DNA from: Deltaproteobacteria bacterium RIFCSPLOWO2_02_56_12
Lineage (GTDB): Bacteria; Desulfobacterota; Binatia; UBA9968
Direction of reading: 5' to 3'
NCBI GenBank assembly: GCA_001799045.1
Contig: MGRY01000189.1
Location: 1 to 8,753, forward strand
DNA: 8,753 bases
Position numbers and translations under genes: made by a program. Below are positions 1 through 6,406 of the stretch, one piece after another; the stretch's first letter is position 1; every line of letters begins with the position of its first letter. Below the pieces are notes generated by a model that had not been told where the DNA came from, did not search any database, and saw nothing but the letters and a program-made list of their open reading frames with translations.

Positions 1-118
1 ACCAACCGAATTCAGCCTCGATGGGCGGAAGGAGCAGGCTGAACGAGCTCATGCCGGTCGACGTCATCATCACGACGGCAGAACAGAGCAGCAGGACGGA
101 TGTGCGAGATAGTTGCAT
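1..118 (-). CDS. MFS transporter, N-terminal fragment (runs off left edge)
   Basis: Reading the minus strand from an ATG at 118 gives 39 codons, open to the window edge. The peptide starts MQLSRTSVLLLCSAVVMMTS and ends LLLPPIEAEFGW. A hydrophobic first membrane segment (about residues 7-22) followed by a 'S-F-x-L-L-L-P-P-I-E-x-E-F-G-W' stretch is characteristic of major facilitator superfamily transporters of the oxalate/monocarboxylate-like type, where this loop follows TM1. It is the fourth gene of operon A, starting 28 bp after the stop of the preceding gene. No clear Shine-Dalgarno site precedes the ATG, so the exact start is uncertain. The likely role is inner-membrane uptake or export of a small organic anion related to the substrate of the neighbouring enzymes; this is inference from context. 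Only the N-terminus is visible. Confidence 0.7.
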   Translation of the reverse strand, partial: MQLSRTSVLLLCSAVVMMTSTGMSSFSLLLPPIEAEFGW

Positions 119-146
119 AGGGAAAAAAGATTTGGGACGGTAAATC

Positions 147-1028
147 TTACGTCGCAAAAAGAGATGAGATCGGCGCCTTCCTGGGAATCTCGCCCACTTC
201 TAACAGCATATCCATCTCAGCCTCGGCGAGTTTTCGCTCCGTGTCGGTGAAGGTGAACTCGATCCTGGGATAGCGGGCCGAAGCGAGCAGGGCTTCCCGA
301 TCGCCGCCGTAGCACTTGATGAACTCCGCGGCAATTTCATCCAGGTGACCTTCGCTGTAAGCGAAAGAGGCCCGGAAGGCTTTAAGCAATTTTTCCCGCA
401 GCTCCGGATGTTCTTTCAGCAGAGGCTCGCGGACGGCAACCATATGCTTGATAATCTCTGAGAAACCGCGCAGCGCTTTCCATATCTCCCCATCCGTATA
501 AAGACAGCGGGCCGCCGGATCTTTCTCTCCCCGGAAGAAAAACTGATCGAGGAGCACTACGGCATCGACCCTGCCGCCCTTTAAAACATCCAGAAGCTCC
601 TCCTGTGGATGGGATTCCCAGCGGAGCGTCTTTTCATCCACGCCGAAATGGTGCTTCAACAGATAACGATGTATGGCATGGGCCCCCTGATGGGTAGCGA
701 TCAGACGGCCGGTGAGATCCCGAGGAGTCTTTATCGGGCCGTCTTTAAGAACGAAGATGCCGTTCCCTTTCATCGTCGATTTCCATTCCGTGGAAATCCC
801 CATGATCGGCGCCCCTTCAAGCTTGCGGCGCAGGAAATTCGGCAGGTAGAGATTGGCGACCTGGACGTCACCTCTGATAAGCGCCTCCTCCTGCTCGTGG
901 CTGGGTGGGTCCGGCAGTTCTATCACAGAGATCGTAAAACCGTCGGGCTTTACCATCCCCCTGGCCAGGGCGTAGTAAGTCCGAAACATGCAAAAGCGGT
1001 TGCGATAATGGGCGAAGGTTAAATGCAT
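147..1028 (-). CDS. Signal-less periplasmic-binding-protein-fold protein (4,5-dihydroxyphthalate decarboxylase-like / NMT1-like)
   Basis: This 293-residue protein has the type 2 periplasmic-binding fold. It opens MHLTFAHYRNRF; a central 'KTPRDLTGRLIATHQGAHAIHRYL' type segment at about residues 100-125 matches the hinge/lobe-2 signature ('DLkGkriGv') of NMT1/SsuA-like proteins. Unlike the two other binding proteins here it has no hydrophobic N-terminal signal, so it probably stays in the cytoplasm. That, and the Y/H-rich start, resemble the family annotated as 4,5-dihydroxyphthalate decarboxylase, members of which also lack signals. I chose the ATG at 1028 because GAGGAG lies 5 nt upstream; an alternative in-frame TTG at 1040 lies on the far side of that SD, overlapping the stop codon of the M20 gene. 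The SD sits in the 8-bp gap after the M20 stop, indicating translational coupling. Whether it is an enzyme or a binding protein is undecided. Confidence 0.75.
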   Translation of the reverse strand: MHLTFAHYRNRFCMFRTYYALARGMVKPDGFTISVIELPDPPSHEQEEALIRGDVQVANLYLPNFLRRKLEGAPIMGISTEWKSTMKGNGIFVLKDGPIKTPRDLTGRLIATHQGAHAIHRYLLKHHFGVDEKTLRWESHPQEELLDVLKGGRVDAVVLLDQFFFRGEKDPAARCLYTDGEIWKALRGFSEIIKHMVAVREPLLKEHPELREKLLKAFRASFAYSEGHLDEIAAEFIKCYGGDREALLASARYPRIEFTFTDTERKLAEAEMDMLLEVGEIPRKAPISSLFAT

Positions 1029-1036
1029 GAGGCTCC

Positions 1037-2272
1037 TCAAGACCGTTTCAGCTTTTCTCTTCTCTGGTTGCAGATATCGAGAGCCGCCAGGGCATAAACT
1101 TTAGCGCAGTTGATCATATTGTCGATGCCGACTCCCCGTCTCGTTCCTGACGGGGTATCCCATTCGGCCGGGGCCCGCGTCTCCGTGGGATCAACGAGGT
1201 GGGTGCCAAAACCCGGACCGTAAGTGATGGCGGGGACTCCGTACCGGGCAATTCGCGAGCCGTCGCTGGTGATGCCGTAGCGCTTCGGCGATGAGTACTC
1301 GACCGGTCTCCCAAAAACCTCACGGTGCGCCTTTTCCATCGCCTTGACTAAATACTCGTTCCTGGAGATTTCGTAACCATCCGTTGTGAGATAGAGTTCC
1401 ACGCGGGTCCTGATCTCTTTGTCTCTCCTCCCCGCCCTGGCGCAGACCGACTCCAGCTCCCGCTGAATCTCCATTGGGGCCGTCCCCGGCAGCGTTTTCA
1501 GGATCACATAGAGCTCCGTCAGCGGTTTTGTTCCCGGCTTGAAAGGGTTGCCTCCCTCGACGGCGCCGATCTGGATCGTGGGCAGCATGAACTTGTGCCG
1601 GTATTTCCGCTGATACTCCTTCTCCCATTCCTGAATCGCCTGCGCCACCCGGAAAGCCTGGAGGACAAACCTTTCCGCTTTTCCCTCGACCGTAACTTTC
1701 GCCCAAACCAGACCCGCATTGCCGATTTGCAGGTGCAGCCCGGTGGGCTCGCCGATGATGCACATATCCGCGGTGACGCCATGATCCATCATATGGCGCG
1801 CCCCGACACCGGCCCCGCGATAAGTTCTTCCCTGGAACCTTCCGACCTGGGCCTTCTCTATTTCTCCGACCACGCCCGAGATAATAATATCGCCTTTTAG
1901 GGCCACCCCCGCTTTTTGCAGCATCTCGACCGCCTCGATGTAGCAGGGAAAGGCGCACTTCATGTTGACCAGGCCGCGCCCGTAAACCCGGTCTTCCGTC
2001 ACCACCGTCTCCTGCGGATTATCGAAATGATCCATATGGGCGCAGAACATCAATGTCGCTCCGCCCCCTGATCCTTTGAGCGTCCCGATGACGTTAGGCC
2101 TCCCCTCCTCCACTTCCTGATATTTGACCTCCATCCCCAACTTCTCCAATTCGCCCCCGAGATATTCAGCAACTTCCTTCTCTTCTCCTGTGATGCTGAC
2201 GATATCAGCAAGGTTCCTGGCGAGCTCGATTAAGCGCTCGCGGTCCGGTTGCTCAAGAACTTTATCCCTCAT
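1037..2272 (-). CDS. M20-family metallo-hydrolase (ArgE/DapE/carboxypeptidase G2-like amidohydrolase)
   Basis: This 411-residue protein belongs to the M20 family of zinc-dependent peptidases and deacylases, which cleave amide bonds of N-acyl amino acids or small peptides. The metal and catalytic motifs are in order: FCAHMDHF (His79, Asp81), GRGLVNMK (residues 98-105), VVGEIEK (Glu137 and Glu139, in the place of the catalytic EE pair), IIGEP (Glu175) and GTHLVDPTE (His358). The lid/dimerisation domain spans roughly 184-300. Two oddities: the normally invariant bridging Asp of 'GRGxxDMK' is Asn103, and the dimerisation-domain histidine of 'GKAxHs' is missing (here GKAERF). The GEIEK variant is, as I recall, seen in a subgroup of M20 proteins, so this may be a divergent subfamily rather than a dead enzyme. 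The ATG start has a purine-rich AAAGGGGA site upstream. It sits 28 bp after the binding-protein gene and 8 bp before the next, in operon A. Substrate unknown. Confidence 0.9.
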   Translation of the reverse strand: MRDKVLEQPDRERLIELARNLADIVSITGEEKEVAEYLGGELEKLGMEVKYQEVEEGRPNVIGTLKGSGGGATLMFCAHMDHFDNPQETVVTEDRVYGRGLVNMKCAFPCYIEAVEMLQKAGVALKGDIIISGVVGEIEKAQVGRFQGRTYRGAGVGARHMMDHGVTADMCIIGEPTGLHLQIGNAGLVWAKVTVEGKAERFVLQAFRVAQAIQEWEKEYQRKYRHKFMLPTIQIGAVEGGNPFKPGTKPLTELYVILKTLPGTAPMEIQRELESVCARAGRRDKEIRTRVELYLTTDGYEISRNEYLVKAMEKAHREVFGRPVEYSSPKRYGITSDGSRIARYGVPAITYGPGFGTHLVDPTETRAPAEWDTPSGTRRGVGIDNMINCAKVYALAALDICNQRREKLKRS

Positions 2273-2300
2273 GCTTCCCCTTTCTCCTCTTCAATCCAAA

Positions 2301-3272
2301 CTATCTTATCTCTTTGGCGATTTTTTTTACGAACCCCTCCTGCACCAGCTCCTCCAGTAACGAATTGTCGTAGAACTCCTCAACCTTTCGGCCGCTCGGT
2401 TTATCCGTCGGCAAGCCATTTTGGACCGCGGCGGGGTCCGTCAGAGGCACCAAGGCCGTATTTTTGGCGAAATAGTCGTAGGTCTGAGACAGGATTTCCT
2501 GGTTGCTCAGCTTCGTATACTTCTGCAGCACCTGAATCGCGAAGCTCTTCTTCTGCTTATAGAGATGCAGGCCCTCGACGAATGCCATCAGAAATTTCTT
2601 GGCCACGGGCCGTTCCTGGGCAAGATAGGAACGCCTGGCAACAACGGTTGAGGTGGGATAGTTGACTTTCAGGCTGCCGAGGTCAGCCAGTATATTGAGT
2701 CCTCGCGATGCGGCGGCAAAAAGCGCCGGCGGTGCAAGCATCGTAGCTGACGCTGCGCCTGATTCGACGGCTGCGATTCTCACTACGTCCGGACCCGATT
2801 GAACCAACGTGACATTCCGGGTCCCCACTCCTAACTTCTCCATGGCGAACCGCACGGCGACTTCCTCAATGCCTCCGAGTCGTGCGATCGCTATTCTCTT
2901 TCCTTTGAGCTCTCCGGGCGAGTGAATGGTTTTACCCGTTACCAGGCCATAGGGCATAAGACCGTAGGAAGAGGCTAGAATAACGATCTCGGCGCCCTGA
3001 AGGATTGCCTGGATAGGAGACGATCCTCCGATGTGGGCAAAGCCGATCTCATTGGCTAACAGCCCTTGAATGTTTGTCGAACCCCCTGCGATGAAGATGA
3101 GTTCTGTGTTCAATCCATACTTTTTAAACAGCCCCGCCTCGTAGGCGACCCAGAAAGTCAAATTCTGCCCTGAAGTGCCCGAGTAACTGATGCGAACTGT
3201 CTGCGCATAACCGAATTGAGGAACAAACCCTAGCGCAAAGAAGATCATGACCATCACCAACCGCTTAAACAT
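2301..3272 (-). CDS. ABC-type substrate-binding protein, NMT1/SsuA-like, secreted
   Basis: This 323-residue periplasmic solute-binding protein is of the NMT1/THI5/SsuA class. Residues 1-24 form a Sec signal peptide: basic MFKR, a hydrophobic core (VMVMIFFALGFV), and an AxA-like site with cleavage likely after GYA (residue 23). The mature protein begins with the typical lobe-1 strand (VRISYSG) and 'FWVAYEAGLFKKYGL', followed by 'GGSTNIQGLLANEIGFAHIG' and the lobe-2 entry 'PGELKGKRIAI'. The ATG at 3272 is preceded by AAGGAGG at 7-nt spacing, clearly better than the upstream in-frame TTG at 3311. It is first in operon A, followed after 28 bp by the M20 gene. No ABC permease or ATPase gene lies in the window, so it is an orphan binding protein or works with a distant or MFS-type transporter. 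Ligand unknown; family members bind small aromatic, sulfonate or pyrimidine-type molecules. Confidence 0.92.
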   Translation of the reverse strand: MFKRLVMVMIFFALGFVPQFGYAQTVRISYSGTSGQNLTFWVAYEAGLFKKYGLNTELIFIAGGSTNIQGLLANEIGFAHIGGSSPIQAILQGAEIVILASSYGLMPYGLVTGKTIHSPGELKGKRIAIARLGGIEEVAVRFAMEKLGVGTRNVTLVQSGPDVVRIAAVESGAASATMLAPPALFAAASRGLNILADLGSLKVNYPTSTVVARRSYLAQERPVAKKFLMAFVEGLHLYKQKKSFAIQVLQKYTKLSNQEILSQTYDYFAKNTALVPLTDPAAVQNGLPTDKPSGRKVEEFYDNSLLEELVQEGFVKKIAKEIR

Positions 3273-3355
3273 AGAAAGCCTCCTTGATGGAATCAAACAT
3301 TGGAGTTTCAAACCACAGCGCCGGCAAATTCAATCCGTCATCCGAGCTTTAGCTA

Positions 3356-3384
3356 CCTTTAGAACCCAACCGACGTACTGTCAA
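3356..3384 (-). promoter_or_regulatory. Candidate sigma-70 promoter of operon A
   Basis: On the minus strand a perfect TTGACA (3384-3379) is followed after 17 nt by TAAAGG (3361-3356). The -35 is consensus but the -10 matches TATAAT at only three positions. It would give a leader of about 75 nt before the ATG at 3272. It lies in the 164-bp divergent gap shared with the plus-strand HAD gene. Confidence 0.4.
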
Positions 3385-3436
3385 GGGCGCGGTAGTTGTT
3401 GACGATATTTAGCTTTTCGCTTAAAGTAAGGAGACG

Positions 3437-4009
3437 ATGGTTCTCGGCTTGGATATTGATGGCGTGGTAGCGGATTTCCTCTCGCCTTTCCTGCGCGTTG
3501 TGGAAAAGAAAATCGGCAACGGGCCCATCCCGCCTGAGACTATCACGGATTTCAACTTTAAAGACCACCCCGTCCTGTCGGAAAAAATCGTGGACGAATG
3601 TATGGCGGCGGTTTCCTACGACCCCGGCTTTTGGCAGAGGCTTGCTCCGCTCCTATCCGCGGAACAATGGCAGAAACTCGACAATCTCGGCCGCAAGGAA
3701 CAACTGGTTTTCATCACCCACCGCTACGTGCGCGAGACTTACGATATTCACGAAGTTACCTGTGATTGGCTCAAGCGGCACGGGGTCGGTAAGCCGGTCG
3801 TTTACTGCACCCAGGAGTCCAAATCAAAACTGGTCGATCACCTGGGGGTAAGTCTCTTCGTGGATGATCGGCACGAAAACTGCCGGGACGTGGCTGAAAA
3901 TACTCGGGCCATGGTGATGATGCCGCACCGCCACTACAATCAGAGTTTCGACCACCCCAAAGTCAAAAGGATCCGAAACTTCAACGAACTTTTCTCCTAT
4001 TTTCCTTGA
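3437..4009 (+). CDS. HAD-superfamily 5'-nucleotidase-like phosphatase (NT5C type)
   Basis: This 190-residue protein carries all four HAD motifs: motif I DIDGVVADF (Asp6 nucleophile, Asp8 general acid/base, Asp13), motif II 'VFITHR' (Thr94), motif III Lys129 or Lys131 in CTQESKSKL, and motif IV FVDDR (Asp143/Asp144). The 'DxDGVvaDF' start, the small helical cap between motifs I and II, and the length fit the 5'(3')-deoxyribonucleotidase/NT5C-like family (Pfam NT5C), which removes phosphate from nucleotides or other small phosphoesters in the cytosol. AAGGAG at 3428-3433 precedes the ATG with only 3 nt spacing; motif I begins at residue 3, so no later start is possible. It is the only intact plus-strand gene, divergent from operon A. 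Its last 29 bp overlap the 3' end of the UbiD gene on the other strand. It has no obvious link to the decarboxylase genes. Confidence 0.85.
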   Translation: MVLGLDIDGVVADFLSPFLRVVEKKIGNGPIPPETITDFNFKDHPVLSEKIVDECMAAVSYDPGFWQRLAPLLSAEQWQKLDNLGRKEQLVFITHRYVRETYDIHEVTCDWLKRHGVGKPVVYCTQESKSKLVDHLGVSLFVDDRHENCRDVAENTRAMVMMPHRHYNQSFDHPKVKRIRNFNELFSYFP

Positions 4010-5507
4010 CAGGGCGCCTGCCTGAAACCCGCTTTTCCACGGCTTTGCCGTTCCTCTGCCGCAGCACCGGTCCGTTCCCCGAACCGAGAATCAAGCCGCC
4101 CCACTTTTTGGCCACCGCCATGCGCGTCTCCAAGCTCGGCTCGACAACCGGCGGAAACTTGTCGCGCCACTCCCACGGTCGGGTTGCGTCAAAGATCAGG
4201 CGCGAATTGAAACCCTTCTTATCCGGATCGATGGCCGGATCGAGCGGCCCGGACCAGGCGCGCCGGATGAGGTCGGTATCCCGTTCCGGGTCGCAGCGCG
4301 TGCACATCGCCCAGACGACATCCTGCAGATCGGTAACATCGATGTCGTCGTCCACCACCACGATATACCGTCCAAGGTAGGCGCCGGCATGGCACATGGC
4401 CGCGATCATGGCAGCCTGCTTTGCATGTCCCGGGTAGCGTTGTTTGATGCTTACGGCCAGAAGCAGCCGACAGCCGCCCGCCTCATGGCACCAGGCGCCC
4501 GTCACGTCCGGCACTCCGGCCTGTTCCAGCTTTTCCCACAATAGCGCGGCGCGCAGCAGGCCGCGGTATGCGGTGAATTCTGCCGGCGGCTTGTATGGGG
4601 GAGTCCCCACGATAATCGGGTTATTCCGATAGTAGAGGTTTTCAACCTCCATTACCGGCTCCTCACGCTGCGAGGAGGCGTAGTAGCCGGTCCACTCGCC
4701 GAAGGGCCCTTCCGGCGCCGTTTGATCCGGCCTGATGAAGCCCTCGACCGCGATCTCCGCAGTGGCTGGAATCGGTAAGCCCGTCGCCCGACCGCGCACG
4801 ACCGGGATCGGCTCGCCCTTTAGCGCGCCGGCATAGTCGTATTCGCTGGTCCCCCATGCAACTTCAAGTGACGCAGCCATGAAAACCGCGGGGTCCTGAC
4901 CGAAAACCATGACCACCGGCATCGCCTCTCCCTTGGCGAAATATTTGTCGCGCAGAACCCGCCCGTGCTTTCCCGGTGAGATATAAAGCGTCACCCGCTT
5001 TTTGTCGGCAATGGACGCTCGATAGCAGCCAAGGTTCACCCAGGGGCTATCGGGGTCTTTAATGACGTCGACCGTCCCGGTGCCGATGTAGCGTCCGCCG
5101 TCAAGCTCGTGCCACTTTGGAGTTGGGAAAATACTCAGGTCTACGTCACGCTTGGAAACGACATTCTCCAAAATCGGTCCGTCTTTGACTTCTACCGGCG
5201 GGATAGCATTGGGAATCTCTTTCGAGCGCTTGCGCCAGATAGGGAGCAACTCTCTCCATGATTTCCCCGTCGGCATCCCCAGAAGGAGCGCTGTCCGGCT
5301 CGAGGAGCCGAGCGTGTTGCTGACAATCCGGAAACCGCGGGGATAATCCTTGATATCGTCGAACAGCACCGCCGGCCCGTTGATCTGGTGCTGTGCGAGA
5401 TCGGTAATGCCTCCTATCTCTTCGTTCCAGTCCGCGCCGCGCACCAGGCGCAGCTCGCCCAATTCGTCCACCTGCTTTAAAAAGTCCCGGAGATCGGTAT
5501 ACGGCAT
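3981..5507 (-). CDS. UbiD-family prenyl-FMN-dependent decarboxylase
   Basis: This 508-residue enzyme of the UbiD/Fdc1 family performs reversible decarboxylation of aromatic or alpha,beta-unsaturated acids with prenylated FMN. Residues aligning with the Aspergillus Fdc1 active site are present: Asn158 and Arg163 in 'WVNLGCYR' (Fdc1 N168, R173), His181 in SPGKHG (H191), a metal-ligand Glu in PATAEIAVEG (Glu251 or Glu255; Fdc1 E233), and Glu266 and Glu271 in EGPFGEW (E277, E282). The N158-R163-H181 and E266-E271 spacings match Fdc1 exactly, so it should be active. I chose the ATG at 5507 because AAGGAG lies 7 nt upstream; 11 more residues are possible from 5540. The last ~30 residues after 'GSGNGP' are a very basic tail overlapping the convergent HAD gene. 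No UbiX (prenyl-FMN synthase) gene is in the window. It is the last gene of operon B, with its own promoter candidate. Context suggests an aromatic or arylmalonate-type substrate (inference); phthaloyl-CoA-type decarboxylases belong to this family. Confidence 0.95.
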   Translation of the reverse strand: MPYTDLRDFLKQVDELGELRLVRGADWNEEIGGITDLAQHQINGPAVLFDDIKDYPRGFRIVSNTLGSSSRTALLLGMPTGKSWRELLPIWRKRSKEIPNAIPPVEVKDGPILENVVSKRDVDLSIFPTPKWHELDGGRYIGTGTVDVIKDPDSPWVNLGCYRASIADKKRVTLYISPGKHGRVLRDKYFAKGEAMPVVMVFGQDPAVFMAASLEVAWGTSEYDYAGALKGEPIPVVRGRATGLPIPATAEIAVEGFIRPDQTAPEGPFGEWTGYYASSQREEPVMEVENLYYRNNPIIVGTPPYKPPAEFTAYRGLLRAALLWEKLEQAGVPDVTGAWCHEAGGCRLLLAVSIKQRYPGHAKQAAMIAAMCHAGAYLGRYIVVVDDDIDVTDLQDVVWAMCTRCDPERDTDLIRRAWSGPLDPAIDPDKKGFNSRLIFDATRPWEWRDKFPPVVEPSLETRMAVAKKWGGLILGSGNGPVLRQRNGKAVEKRVSGRRPVKENRRKVR

Positions 5508-5565
5508 CTGGTTTCTCCTTCCGTCAGTCGCTCGTGGCAATTCCTTTACGGAGTTTTAGCAAAGC

Positions 5566-5593
5566 TCTATAAGGAAAACATGTTTTGTGTCAA
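5566..5593 (-). promoter_or_regulatory. Candidate sigma-70 promoter of the UbiD gene
   Basis: On the minus strand a consensus TTGACA (5593-5588) is followed after 16 nt by TATAGA (5571-5566), placing the start about 50 nt upstream of the UbiD ATG. The spacer holds the perfect 12-bp palindrome AAAACATGTTTT (5575-5586), a possible operator. The site sits in the 131-bp gap after the AMDase-like gene, so UbiD may be made independently of the rest of operon B. Confidence 0.5.
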
Positions 5594-5638
5594 GCAAAGT
5601 CCGGATCCTATAATGAAACGCTTCGGTACTCAGCGCCA

Positions 5639-6358
5639 TTAAGGGGCTAATCTCCTCAAGAGGCGTCCCTCGCCCTCGATCAACTGGCGAATGCGCAGCA
5701 TCTTTAGCGCCTCCCAGACCATGGCGATTGTGCTTGTTACAATGGGAACTCCGAGTTCCGCCTCCAGCACTTCTATGTGAGGGGCGGTGAAATGGGCGCA
5801 GGGAACGTAGACTCCGTCGCCCGGGTGGGCCCAAAAGGTCTCCTTGATATGTCGATAGGCCGTCGCCAGAGGGATGTCGTGGATTTCAACGACGTGCTTC
5901 CTAAGACCTCGTATCCCGGCCACCGTAAATCCCGAGCCTTCCAGAAAAGCCCGCACCCGCTCATTCTGATCGTCATGATAGGGAGAGGCCACGACAATGC
6001 GCTTAAGCCCAAGCTCCCGAAAAGCCTCCAGCGCAGCGGTCTGGCTGGTCGAGGTGGGAATGCCGGTTTGGTTCTGAATCCGCTCTATAATCTTTCGATC
6101 GGCGCCCGGGCCCAAATGGCGCACCATAGGGGCGCCCCCGATCGTTATGATGTCCACACCGCGCTGCTTGAGAAAATCAGCCGCCCTATCAATCTGCCCT
6201 AAGGATCGCTCCAGGTCTTCTTTTTTGAGGATCTCAATAGACAGGAAGCTCATGGCAAGAGTGACGCCTTCGGGGACCATACGGAAAAAATCCGACATGA
6301 AAGTTTCCGCTACCACCGCGGGGTAGATATGTCCGATCCTTGCGCGCCATCCGTACAT
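5639..6358 (-). CDS. Arylmalonate decarboxylase / maleate isomerase-fold enzyme (Asp/Glu racemase superfamily), single catalytic Cys
   Basis: This 239-residue protein belongs to the Asp/Glu/hydantoin racemase superfamily, whose members use one or two active-site cysteines on the rim of pseudo-symmetric domains. It has exactly one cysteine, Cys187, in 'GVYVPCAHFTAP'. The position of the first cysteine is Gly74 ('IITIGGAP', residues 70-77). This matches arylmalonate decarboxylase of Bordetella (240 aa, Gly74, Cys188), as does 'PYHDDQNER' (residues 126-134), which carries the oxyanion-hole Tyr as Tyr127. The AMDase oxyanion-hole Thr75-Ser76 is here Gly75-Ala76, so substrate binding must differ. 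A one-cysteine active site points to decarboxylation or a lyase-type reaction rather than racemisation. AAGGAGG at 8-nt spacing supports the ATG at 6358. It sits 48 bp after the binding-protein gene and 131 bp before UbiD. No signal peptide, so cytosolic. Confidence 0.85.
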   Translation of the reverse strand: MYGWRARIGHIYPAVVAETFMSDFFRMVPEGVTLAMSFLSIEILKKEDLERSLGQIDRAADFLKQRGVDIITIGGAPMVRHLGPGADRKIIERIQNQTGIPTSTSQTAALEAFRELGLKRIVVASPYHDDQNERVRAFLEGSGFTVAGIRGLRKHVVEIHDIPLATAYRHIKETFWAHPGDGVYVPCAHFTAPHIEVLEAELGVPIVTSTIAMVWEALKMLRIRQLIEGEGRLLRRLAP

Positions 6359-6406
6359 AGGTGCAACCTCCTTCTTCCCTGAAAATTCCGCCCTTGTTCT
6401 TGGCTC

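Noticed and set aside
609..1022. Plus-strand 137-residue reading frame
   Set aside because: It is antisense to the convincing binding-protein-fold gene, has no family features or SD and looks like a codon-bias shadow.
1650..1720. Double frameshift in the M20 gene explaining the missing dimer-domain histidine
   Set aside because: The other frames give SSRLSGW-like text but no His-containing GKAxH motif, and the main frame is open and family-like on both sides. Left as divergence.
3399..3427. TTGACG-N17-TAAAGT as promoter for the HAD gene
   Set aside because: The -10 abuts the Shine-Dalgarno site at 3428, which would place the transcription start inside or after it.
5609..5614. Perfect plus-strand TATAAT, possible antisense promoter into the AMDase-like gene
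   Set aside because: The best -35 (TTGTGT, 18-nt spacing) is poor, and no plus-strand gene follows; likely chance.
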